Origin: Camellia lanceoleosa
Lineage: Eukaryota; Streptophyta; Magnoliopsida; Ericales; Theaceae
Direction: 5' to 3'
Assembly: GCA_025200525.1 (NCBI GenBank)
Contig: CM045761.1
Coordinates: forward strand, 78,521,551 to 78,585,550
Length of the DNA: 64,000 bases
Part shown: piece after piece, positions 45,117 to 56,060 of the stretch
Position numbering within the stretch: position 1 is the first letter of the stretch
Layout of the letters: every line of letters starts with the position of its first letter
The notes under the pieces: model-generated
What the model saw: the letters and a program-made list of their open reading frames with translations, nothing else
Told to the model about the DNA's origin: nothing
Databases searched by the model: none
Program-made: the position numbers and the translations under genes

Positions 45117-48100
45117 TGTAGACACCCCATTTTGACCGTCCTCAAGACTGGGACGTCACCGTTTGAACACCCGGTGATCATCCATGTTTGTGCTCGTTTG
45201 GAGTTCCCGGAGGTCTCGGCTACGTGCCTTGCCTCAGGATCTCCGAACTTGACTGTTTAGTGTTTGGTTTTGCACCAAACACTTGTGTTTTGCCTTGGAG
45301 GGGCAGTGAATGTCTTGTGAGGCATCCCCACACATCACCGGCCATGGCTAGAGGCCACCGGTTGGTATTTTGTTGCCATCGGCAATGTATATTGCCAGTC
45401 GGCATCCTTTATTGCTAGTCGGCAGTCCATTTTGTCAAAATGGCAATTTTGAGCAGCCGATTACTGTTCATCTTCTTTTGCAGATATTTTAAAACAGCTG
45501 GCTTGCATTTTGTTCCCCTCCATACACGTGTATGGAGGGATAGCCTCCTTGTTAGCTTCCTTGGTAAGCTTTACAAGATTGGCTCCTCTATAAGAGGAGC
45601 CCTTCCCTTTTGGCTTTAGGGTTAGAAAATTTTGGTGAGAGAAGTTGTGAGAGAAGCTCTGGATTAGGTTTAGGGTTTTATATCTATCCTATATCTATAT
45701 CTTTCATTTTCTTGTGTTTGTGTGTGTTTAGGCTTACTATTGCACACAAACACATAGTGTTACACCTTCTCTTAGTTTGTGAAGGGCCAGAGGTTTGTTC
45801 TTGAAGCTTTGGAGCTGTTTTGAGCTAAAAGAATTTGGTCCACCATTTGTGAAGAGGTTCTTCAAGGGTAACAATCTTACCCCTTTTTACCCCATTCTTG
45901 CATTCTATTTTTTCCTATCTTAGAACTGTTTTTGTGCTTAGTGTATAACATAAAAAAGTTCTATTTTTGGGCCCTCTAAATAGTTTGTTTAGAGTGTTTT
46001 GTGGTTTGGAGGTGTTTGACCCCTCTTAAGCCTTGAGGGGCCTCCATTTTGTGCTATTTTGAGTGAGCTTCGGGACTTTGGTGTTTTGGCCTCCTCGCCA
46101 CTGAAATCTTGAGGGATTTTAGTGGTAAGGATGGTGCCTTGAAGTCCCAAGAAGGAGAGGGCCACCCCCTCTCCTTATTGTCCTTGAAAAGGACCATTTT
46201 TGGCCTCTTGAGGGAGCACCATGTTTGAGGGTTTGTTGATCATACCTTGGCTGTTTTTCACGCTTATATTGTCATAATATAACATGGTTTTAAATTGGTT
46301 TTGGTACACCATGCATGCTTAGCATACCTACCTTGTAATGCCATGTTTAGGCCTTAACATGCCTTAGGTTGTAAACTATTGTTCTAGCATGTTTTAGGCC
46401 TAGCTTTGTGAAGATTTTGTGCTTATTTTGCCATGTTTGAGGCCTTTCCTGAGTCATTTTGGTCGGCCATGACTTGCATTATATACCACCCTTGCATTTT
46501 TAGTTTTCCGGCCTTAACTGCAAGAGTGTATAGCATTCATTACTTGCTTTATTTTAATGGTTTGGCACCATCTATAGCATCATTTCAGTCCCTTAGCATG
46601 CTTGTATGCTTGCCTTGGATGCCTCTTTAATGCCTTATGAGCTTGTGTGGTATGCTCCTTGAAAGTGCATTTGTGCATGCTTTTGAATTCAAGCCATTTA
46701 GATGCCATCTAGGTGGTCTTTTGGGCTTTGTTTTATGTGCCAAAACTCGCTTTTGGTCATGTAAGTCTTGCCATGTGTGGTCATGTCAAGTGTAGTTCAA
46801 TACTTCATTGGCTTGCCTTGAATCTTGGACCATTGTTACATGCTTAGCCTATCTTGTTTGCTTGGTTTGACACCATGTTCTTGCATGATTTTCATAGCTT
46901 AATGCATGCCATATGTCCATGATTGTTCCCTTTTAAGTGTGCTTAAAAGATGTCCTTTGATGCTTAAGTGTTTAGGCCTTGACATGTGCATGTGTGTATG
47001 TGTGTTTGGTCCCATCTTCTTAAGCTTTGGCCACTTGTTTTGGACCTAACTTAGAGTAGTCAATTAGCGTAAGTCCATCCCTTGTATGCCATTCAAGTGC
47101 TATTACATTATCTCATGTTTGCATGCTTTGGTTGCATGTGTTGCATGCTTGAAATCATTTGCATTTGGCATGCATTCCCTTGGTCAAATTACTAGCATGT
47201 TGCATGATTAGATTACATCTTGCATGCTCTAAGTAGTTTGCATAATTGTGGCATGCTTGTTTGCCTTGTTGCTTAGGTTATGTACCTAATGTGCATTGCA
47301 TGTTTGCATGCTCCCTTTTATACCATGTTGCATGTTAGTTAACATGTTTAGGTTGCATTGAACATGCATGCCTTGTCCCTTGATTTAGTGATAGGGATTG
47401 GGCCCTTATGTGCGTGCGTGCATTACATTTGAAATCAAAATGCACGACTTGGCTTCTTGGGCCATCACGCATTAAAATGCGCGATTGATGGTCCGAGAAC
47501 CAAGGAGCATGTCCCCTTGAGTCACTAACATGATAAGGGATATGGTTGGTGCATACATGGCTTGAATCGCATTGCCATGCAAGGCTCTGTCCTCTGCTGC
47601 TGTCAAACAGGTTCTGTAGGAACTTCTTGCCGATCGACTACACAGAGTGCCGACCGGCAATCAATTGGTAGCCGATGGATTCATCAACAACCGATGACCA
47701 CATCCCACTGCCGGTGGCAATTCTACTCAGCCGGTGGTGTCCCCCAATGTCCAGGGAAGCAATTCAGAGACTTTGGCAGTCTTCAGAGGGGCAGAGCAGG
47801 GAAAACAGAGGCAGTCTATGCATGGCAGTGCGCTTCCGAGCAGGACCCGAGCATGCATTGCATTGGGCTCTCTTCCCGAGGCAGTTTACTGTTTTCCTAG
47901 CTTAGTTAGTTTGTTAACTAATTAGGTAATTTGTAATAATTAATTAGCCCGTAGTTAGTTAATTTGTATTATTTTTTTGGCTCCCCCCTCGGCGAGGGCA
48001 AATCAGTAATAAGTGTGGGTGCGTGTGTGTGCATGTCTTCCAACCCCCACTTCTTTCTTCCCTTTTATTTACCCGCTTATGATGGTAGATTAGGGCATGT

Positions 48101-49025
48101 TTAAACTAGCATACCTTATGCTATGCATGCGTGCATCCATACATTTATCTTGCATGCACCGGGCTCGGTACATCATGCTAACTGCACTTGTACTTCAATT
48201 CCAAATTGAATATGTGCATCAATTGATCGCATTTCACATGCCATGTTTAGGTTAGCCGAGCCTACCCTAATTGCATCCTGTATGTGTTGCATTAGTCAAT
48301 TTGAAATGAACTAGGACCATGCATGTTTGCTAACTAGTTTATTGTTTTGGCACGGAGTACGATGTAAGTATTTTCATGCTTCAGCATATCGCATGTGTGT
48401 GAATGCTATCATGATAGGATGCTTACCATGTGGCTAGATGCTTATGTAATAAACTGTTTGATTGCCTATGGGTGAAGGTTGGATTGTTTGAGTTGGAAAA
48501 ACTCGTTGAAATCCGTATTTTCAGCCTACTTGCGAGTAGCAAATTTCAAAGTGTTTTTCAAGACAAATAGATATGCAATGTTTATTTCCAAATTAGGCAA
48601 CCTAGTCTATACTTGTTTGCTGTGCGCATAACGTAGTAATTCTAGGCTAATAACTGGAATAAGAACACATAATGTTTTCAAAATCGGATATCACGGTTAG
48701 TAGTTGCCGGTCTTCGGATCGGGCGAGAGGGGGTGCTCATAGCTAACCTTCCCCAATCGTACCCAAGCTCCCGAGCCGAGGCAACTTTGGTGATGACGGA
48801 CACGTGGCCTTTGGCACCGAGTCAGGGTTTCCTAAATTTTCCCATTTAAAAAATATTTAGGTGGCGACTCTGTATCTGGCAAAGTAGTCCATGTTTGGCA
48901 TTTCTTTCAAAAATCTGTTTTCTCAAAATGAGTTACCGGATTTGGACTCTTTGGTTCAGATTTAGAACCGCAAACAAAATTGAGTCCGAACTGTAACCCG
49001 TGAGTTCCCTCGTGGGCCTGTTATA
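45117..49025 (+). mobile_element. Element C 3' LTR
   Basis: TGTAGACACC start at 45117; the end reads GTTATA at 49025, against GTTACA in the 5' LTR. It carries the same CACGTG palindrome (45516-45539), TATA inverted repeat (45581-45601) and tail. It is followed by the GGCAG duplication. Confidence 0.95.
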
Positions 49026-52000
49026 GGCAGGGACCTCTGTTTCATCACCAGGAAGGTCGTAGAAGGGTGGGAGGCCAGTAATTATTTCAGCCACCAGTTA
49101 TATTCCTTCATCGCCCTCCGTCGCCCGTTTTTCTCACTCGAAAGCCAAGGTTGACCACCCTAAGGCCACTTTTTCCAGCTCTAAACCACATATTTGTGTT
49201 GTACACACCTGGGAGGCCACCAATATCATATGGTCGGCTAGTAATTGTGATTGACCCTTTTGAACCCCTCCTAAAAGTGGCCTTTTCTCTCTCCTGCTTC
49301 ACTGTTTCCAATTTTTGACCACAGGATTGTGTTGAGCACACATGGGAGGCCACCAATTTGTGGTGGTCGGCCACTAATTGCACTTGGCCCTTTTGACCCC
49401 GGGCCGGCCGGCCATGGGGACAGCCAGCCGACCACCTGCGACCTAGATACTTGGCCGGCCTTGATCCTTGCAGTTGGTACATCACAAATCTCTATTTCAT
49501 TTCCCCCCAGATTTTGTATCCGGGGGGCTGCCATTTTTTGGGAGAAACTTGAATTGTTTTCCCTCCCTTTTTTCCCCCTCTTTCTCCCCCTCTTTTGCCT
49601 ATATAACCACCACCCCAACTCTGGTTTTGGGATTGTATGCATATCTCCTCTATCTCTCTCACTTCAACCCTAAAAAACATCCAAGTCCTACGCCCTTTCT
49701 ACACCACCACCTAGCACCACACCACCACCTCCATTCCAGCCACTTGGAGCTGCTTTCCAGAGCTGAGGAACACCATTTCTTGTGCCAAGAAGTTGCTAAA
49801 GATTGGTGAGCTTTCATTTCCCTCTTTTTGAGCTCATTTTTGCATCCTATCTAAGCTATTCTTGCTTACACTTTTGAGCTCCGACCTTAACTAAAAATAG
49901 CATTTTTTTGATCTCTATTTCATGTTTGTTTAAGGGCCTCTCATTGTTTGAGGCCTCCTTGTTGCACTTGCTTCATTACCTCCCTTGTATGCCATTTTCT
50001 TGCATATTGTTTTTGGCCTATGTATCAACTGTTTTGAGGCATGTTGTAAACTGTAAAGTAGCTTATTTTGAGCCCTTATTCAACATTGTTGAAGGGCTCA
50101 TCACTGTTTGAGGTTTCCATTTGTCACTTGCCTTTGTATCCATCTTATGGTCTTATTTTTGCATGATTTGTTAACCCCTTGTGCTTGCATTTTTGGACTT
50201 TGTCCCAAGCTGAAAATGGCCTCATTTTGACCCCCTATTCATGTTTCATTAAGGGTCTTTTGCTGTTTGAAGCATCATTTTTATACTTTGTGTTATAGCT
50301 CTCTTTTTGGCCTTATCTTGCATAGTATTTTGAGCATACTTGTACACTGTTTGGGGTTTGGTCATCAACTGTAAAAGGTCATATTTTGGGCCCACTTCAA
50401 TATTTTTGAAGGGCCCTCATCTGTTTGGAACCGGAAACCATCACTTCCTTCTTTGTCTCTCTTTTGGCCCATTTCTTGCATGAGAGTTTAGCCATACTTG
50501 TGTTTTTTTTTGTGGTTTGTTGTAAACTGTAAAATACCATACTTTGGTCCCCTCTTCAACATTGTAGAAGGGCCCTTCTCTATTTAGGGTCAGCAGCTGT
50601 TACTTGCTTCATTATCTTGCTTTTGGGGCCTTTTTTGCATGCTAGTTTAGCCCCATTTATGTTCGCTATTTGGCCTTGATTAAAACTGTAAATATACTTT
50701 TTTTGGGGCTGTCTTGACTCTATCTTCACACTTCATGTTCAAATAATGCATGCATTGCATAGCCACAGGTCATTCCATGTGCCTAATTTTGGATTTCGGG
50801 TTTCATTTCATGCATCGGGTGCACTTTTGCCATGTTTCGGGGCTGTTTTGCATCAATTTTTGCTACTGAAATTTGCATGCTAGTATGTCATATTCCATGT
50901 CTCGCCATGTGTCTTGTTAGAGTGGCATTCGGTGCCCTAGGTTCGGTCCTTGGTTTGTGCACGCATTTCGAGTGTCTCATTTTCATCTAATGGCCTCTTA
51001 TGTGAGTGTGGTTGAGGTCCACTTGTGTTAGTGTAAGTCCATATTGCATTGTGTATGCCATTTCATTCCATAGCGTTGTGTATGCTAGGTTGTATGTTAG
51101 CGCATTGTGTATACCATGTTACCTCGTGCATTGTGTATGCCATTTCATAGCATGTTGCATGGTAGGATGTATCTTAGTTGCATTTCATGCATGTCATGCA
51201 TATTGCATTGTGTTCGGGATAGGAGTTAGCCCGTGCACGGGAAACGAGGGGCGTTTCGTACTCCGAGTGACAGAACGTGTCTCAATTCCCCAGTCACCGA
51301 CACTCCGGATCATTCATGATGGAGTTAGGTCTTGTTGTGTTTTCCTGTGCATTCATTTCATATTGAGTTGTGCGATTCGACTCCTCGGCCATCATGCATC
51401 GAGATGCGTGATTGGTGGCACGAGGATCGAGGCATCCATACATTTGTGAAAATACATTGCCATGTCCCTTTCTTGCTCTCTGTTGCAGCAAATCAAGAAG
51501 CAGCAGTCTTTCGGGGCTTGGCGCGCTTTCCAAGAATAGTTGTGAGCAGAGGCTAATTGGGGCATCACAGCGGATTTCCGCGCAAGGCAGCCCGAACATA
51601 CATCATTCATCAGAGTTGAGGCAGTTCCTGGCTTGCATGCCAATTTATTGCTTTCCTAGTTAAATTTGTTAATTAATTAGGGTTTTGTACTTATTCGGAC
51701 TGTATTTATTTGGAACTGTATATTATTCTTTTGGACCCTCTGTGCGAGGGCATAATTGTAATAAGTGTGCGTGTGTGTGATGTATGTCTTCCAACCCCAC
51801 GTCTTTCTTCCCTTTTATTTACCTGCTTATGATGGTTAGATTAGGGCATGCTTCAATTAGCATACAGTATGATAACATGTTTGCATTCATTTGTTTTGCA
51901 TGCACCGGGCTTGGCGCATCATACTAACTGCATTTCTATTTCAATTCCAAATTGAATACTTGATAGCTTTTACATCTCATATACCATGTTTAGAACAGCC

Positions 52001-52826
52001 GAGCCTACTATAGTTGCATTTTTGCATGTGTTGCATTAGGCATTTCTGTATACTTAGGATTCATGCATGGATTTCTAATCAGTTTATGTTTTGGCTTGGA
52101 GTACTCGGTGAGTTTTATGCTTTAGCATCCTTGCATGCGTGTGAGTGTTGCCATGAATAGCATGCTTACCATGAGGCTAACTGCTTATGTGATATAACTG
52201 CCTGAATGCCTGTGGATGAAGGTTGGGTTATTTGGATTGGAACAAATCAATGACTGTGGTCTTAAGCCCACTAGATAGTGGCAAAACCATCTTTTTCTAA
52301 GCCCACCTGTGGGTGGCAAAATCTGCATTTTAAGCCTACCTGCGGGTAGCAAACCATCTTTCAAAAACAAACATGGAGTGTTTTGTTCCAATTCAGGTGA
52401 CCCGGTCTATACTTGTATGCTGTGTGCATCACATAGTAAATCTAGGCTAATAACCGGAATAAGGACACATAATGTTTTCAAAACTAGATATCATGGTTAG
52501 TAGAGGCCGATCTTTGATCGAGCGAGCGGGGGTGCTCACGAAGTGACCTTCCCCAATCGTACCCAAGTTCCCGAGCCGAGGCAACTTTGGTGATGACGGA
52601 CACGTGGCCTTAGGCAAACGAGTCAGGGTTTCCTAAATTTTCCAAAAATAAAATATTTAGGTGGCGACTCTGTATCTGGCAAAGCAGTCCATGTTTGGCA
52701 CTTCTTTTCTAAAAATCTGTTTTCTCAAAACGATTTGCCGGATTTGGACTCTTTGGTTCAAGATTAAGAACCGTGACAACAAATCGAGTCCGAGCTGTAG
52801 CGAGGCCCCCCCGCGGGCATGTTACA
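49026..52826 (+). mobile_element. Element B 5' LTR, second segment
   Basis: Starts with the right GGCAG TSD copy of C, then continues the B LTR (GGACCTCTGTTTCATC at 49031, matched at 60089). It ends GTTACA at 52826. Together with 26960-27480 it gives about 4317 bp, against 4297 bp for the 3' LTR. Confidence 0.95.
49372..49807 (+). promoter_or_regulatory. Predicted LTR promoter and first exon of B
   Basis: GGGCCGGCCGGCC block at 49400-49412 and GGCCGGCC at 49453, a pyrimidine tract (49555-49598), TATATAA at 49600-49606, then a C/A-rich 5'-UTR-like stretch ending in the donor-like GATTG/GTGAGC at 49806. The 3' LTR has the same parts (TATATAA at 60645, GT at 60874). A matching acceptor, CTCTGTTGCAG, lies at 51488. 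Confidence 0.6.
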
Positions 52827-52831
52827 ATTTC

Positions 52832-52849
52832 TGGCGACTCCGCTGGGGA
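52832..52849 (+). other. Primer-binding site of element B (tRNA-Arg, exact)
   Basis: TGGCGACTCCGCTGGGGA is an exact complement of the 3' 18 bases of plant tRNA-Arg(ACG) with CCA, 5 bases after the LTR. Confidence 0.93.
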
Positions 52850-53724
52850 TTTAGAGAACTTGACTCAAACTCATGATATCTGGTTTTGACTACACTTGTG
52901 TGTTTCTTTGCATTGCATTTGCATTGGTGCGCCTAGGACACCGTGTTTGCCATATGCTATTCCTGAATGGTTTGCCGGAGGCTTGTCTTGTCAAGGCATG
53001 ACCATAAGGCTGACCGGTTGTGGGCTCTGCTAGTATGGGAACACAAACCCTGGTTTTACCGGGAAACCCCGGTTTTACCGGGAAACCCCGGTTTTACCGG
53101 GGCACCCCTTTTGACCATTCGACCTAGTGCATATTCGGAATCCATAGTGACCATTCCAAGCTAGGACAGGTTGCTTATCCGATTGGTTGTTTGAAACCAC
53201 TGCGTGCGTAGTGAAACCCTAGCTCCTGACAAAATACGACAGGGAAACCCTACCCCAACGTAGGGGTGTTTTAGCTCTCACTTATCTGTTATGTGCTTTA
53301 GAGTGCGTCTCTACAGGAATGCATGTATCAGTTCGCGAGTTTGGACATCGAACTGCAAGGGCACCAATTCAAGATTTTGGGATTGATTTACGAGGGTATC
53401 GGTTATCGGCGGAATTTGGCGAAGTGCAGAGAGCACAGTCATTCAGCTTTGCTCATATGGGTTATCGTGAAATTAGGCTGAGATGTTGTCCATTTTCTCT
53501 TTTGCTTGGTAGTCTTGGAACCATAGCTTCAGAAGGCTCCAATATCCCCCGGGTACATCGAACTTCTGTTGATAGACTTTGTCAGGTCAAAGATTCAAGG
53601 AAAGGAAATCGGTGTTCCTTTACGGTAGGTAGGGTAAAGGTCGATCGGACAGACCACCGATCTGCAGCCTACCAGCTCAATTGTCTTTGAACAGCTAGGT
53701 TGAGATTTCGAGTCTACTGCAGAG
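52850..53724 (+). other. Untranslated leader of element B with triplicated stem-loop
   Basis: Collinear with A and C leaders. The stem-loop CCCCGGTTTTACCGGGG, single in A and C, occurs three times at a 19-bp period (53048, 53067, 53086-53102). ACCCCAACGTAGGGGT is at 53252-53267. A 123-codon frame at 53319-53690 has no counterpart in A or C, so I do not call it. Confidence 0.75.
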
Positions 53725-55118
53725 ATGGATATACTGGTGGTTCAATCAAATCAGGACAGTATGTCAGGCTTAAAAGAGATGGTGCGCCAGCTCCAGGATA
53801 GTATGAAAGCCATGCAGCAAGATGCTGTCCGTCAAGCGGAATTCACCAAGCAACAGGCCGTGGTCATAGCCCAACAAGTAGAGACAATTGCCAGGTTAGA
53901 GCAGCAAACTGGGGTATCTACTTCACACCAGGCTCCTCCCCCACCAAGAGTTCCCGTACTCGAGGAGGCAACCCACGTCCAGGATGATACGGACATTCCA
54001 GGCGGGCCAACTCCGCCCCTGGTTTTACCCCAGCTATCTAAAACACCCACCAACCTACTAGACTCCCCCTTTGAGTTCAAGAGGACCTGACATTGAAAGT
54101 GAGCAAGCTTGAGGAATTGTTCAAAAAGTCTTAGGGGGCCCATTCTATTCCTGATATAGAGGATGGTTATACTGACTCAGTGGTGACATTACCAGATCGG
54201 TTCAAGATGCCACATATCGATCGATTTGATGGCTCTGAAGACCCAATGGTGCACATTCAACTGTTTTCTGATATCTTAAGGTCAATGGGTTTGACCACTG
54301 CCCAGAAATTGTCATTATTCTACCGAACTCGCGGGATAGCCGCGTCTGGTGCAAATTGGAGAGCTCGATTGAAACGGGAGGAGATGGCCGAGGCCTTCGT
54401 CGCACAATATTCATACAATACCCAAATCGAGATTACGACCCGTGATCTTGAGACGACGAGGCAAGAGCCTAAGGAGAGCTTCTCAGAATTTGTGGCCCGC
54501 TGGAGAGCCAAGGCCTCAATGATGACCATTAGGCCAACGGATAAGGATCAAATACGGATGGTTGTGCGCAACCTCCAGCCCAAACTAATGCAGAAAATGA
54601 TCGTGCTCCCCTTCCCTACCTTTTTAGATTTTTATGAGATGGGAGTACAGATCGAGGACGCTATGAAGCAGGGCCTCATTGACCAGGAGAAGGAGCGGCC
54701 AGAGGCGTTTACCCTTGATTCGAATCGACCACCGGTGACGGCCTTGGTAAGATCTTCCGAAGTGGGCATGGTCGCCACCACCACACCAAGAGCAGCCACC
54801 TCCTTTGTTGGTGCATCCACTTCAAAACCACGAACTTCAGACTATCTACCCCGAAGCAAGAGGATTTTCACCCTACTCTTTATGTCTTTGTCTAAAGCCC
54901 TAGGGGTACTACTCCGGAAAGGACATTTGAAACCGTTAGAGCAACGGCCTCTACTCGATCCTCTCCCTCCAAAGCATGACCCGACTAAGTACTGTGTTTT
55001 CCATCAACAAACCGGTCATGACACCGATAGTTGCGTCCATCTTCGCCACGAGATACAAAATTTGATTGACAACGGGGTCATCCCTGCACCAGGTCCTGCA
55101 AAGTCTATTGGCACTTGA
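53725..55118 (+). pseudogene. gag: Element B gag, nearly complete
   Basis: Gag structural protein, ATG at 53725. Order: a coiled-coil-like Gln-rich segment (MVRQLQDSMKAMQQD), proline linker with DDTDIPGGPTPP, then, after a frameshift near 54078 and a TAG at about 54131, KLEELF, the gag core (PDRFKMPHIDRFDGSEDP to LPFPTFLDF), MSLSKALGVLL, GHLKPLEQRPLL and an intact zinc knuckle (YCVFHQQTGHDTDSC, near 54990-55035), ending at a TGA at 55116. Only two lesions were seen, so it was functional until recently. No protease or RT follows. In C and A the gag is more damaged. Confidence 0.88.
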
Positions 55119-56060
55119 TCAGTGAACTTGTGGGGGATAATGTGATGTGATCGAGAGATGAACCACCTGTGTATGGCACGCACTGTTTTGAGCATTTGTG
55201 AATGCTGGTTTTTGTACATTCTGACTTAGGTATTGGGTCAGTCTTATTGTTTTGTTTCGAGCCTGTCTTTTTGTTTTGAGTCAGTCTCTTTTGTTTTGGG
55301 TTTGTCTTGCTGTATCGAGTCAGTCCTGTTGTATAGGAGTTGGGTGATTCCCCGGGGGGGAGGGGAAGGGGTGTTACCTCGGGCGTTACCATTTTGTTTT
55401 TGTGTTTGTCTTTTCATTTTGTTTTGAGTCTATTTCTGCCTTGGAGCCAGTAATGCCAACAGATTTGAATGAACAGCAGTGGTTTTTCATGCTTTTGTGT
55501 TCGCTTCTACCGTGTGCCAGTTGTACCAGAAATTCCAAATGAGATGGCAGTATTTGACTAGAAGCTGTGTCTTTTTTGTGCCTTGAATTCATTGCATCGA
55601 CCTAAGTTTTCCAAAAGCTTTTTGAACACTGCGGTGAAAACGAAGAGGAAGGAATTCCTCGGGTTTTGGAAAATTTTGATCAATTGAGAGAAAGAGAGGC
55701 ATGCTAAGCCCTTAATGAATGAAATCATGCTTGTAAGTGTGAGTACTGGGAAGGATCCTGGCTTGATCCAGATTGGTTCTACACTGTCTTCAGCGCGAGC
55801 GATTTGTCGTTTTCTTAAAAACTTTCAAAAAATGTTTTGTGTGGTCCTGCGAAGACCTGTGTAGAATCACTCTTGAGATTTTACAGCTTAGGATCGCTCT
55901 CAGCCTCGAGACTCGACCCCTTACTTTCAAACCTTGAACTGGGATTCAGAATGTTCAACGGTCAACTACAATGTGAGGCCTGTGTGGCGGTTGAAGCGAC
56001 CCTCGAACAAGAGGCAGAAAGTCGGATCAAGAAGATCGAAGATCGAAGAAGCTTGCAAAG
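55119..56060 (+). pseudogene. pol: RT lead-in relic of element B
   Basis: Repeats of GAGTCAGTCTTGTTGT type lie at 55235-55340. From about 55625 to 55880 the DNA aligns with 15213-15480 of A and with 33595-33860 of C, without an open frame. RT, RNase H and integrase are missing. The junction to the post-pol sequence (GAGAGGCTCGC at 56216) is the same as in C. Confidence 0.72.

Larger units (their letters stand above)
27481..49025 (+). mobile_element. Element C: non-autonomous Tat/Ogre element with antisense PMD gene
   Basis: C is 21.5 kb and complete, flanked by GGCAG at 27476-27480 and 49026-49030. LTRs are 3923 and 3909 bp and differ by only a few percent in the parts I compared, so it is the youngest large insertion. 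Internal parts: PBS, leader, gag relic without core domain, RT lead-in relic, purine tract, hairpins, DUF7745 intron relic, solo LTR S3, a PMD gene in antisense, a 213-bp tandem array and a PPT. No pol enzymes are encoded. Confidence 0.96.

Noticed and set aside
27974..45804. Identical-looking 64-codon ORFs at 27974 and 45610
   Set aside because: They are the two LTRs of C. The sequence is promoter-proximal 5' UTR, and S1 and S2 do not keep the frame.
26960..52826. The LTR at 26960 as the 3' LTR of element A
   Set aside because: It lacks a PPT in front, is flanked by CTTGT on both sides of 26960-63873, and A's own PPT and 3' LTR reappear at 63879-63982.
53319..53690. 123-codon ORF in the leader of B, considered as an extra ORF before gag
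   Set aside because: The aligned leaders of A and C have no open frame there, and no start or codon pattern is shared.
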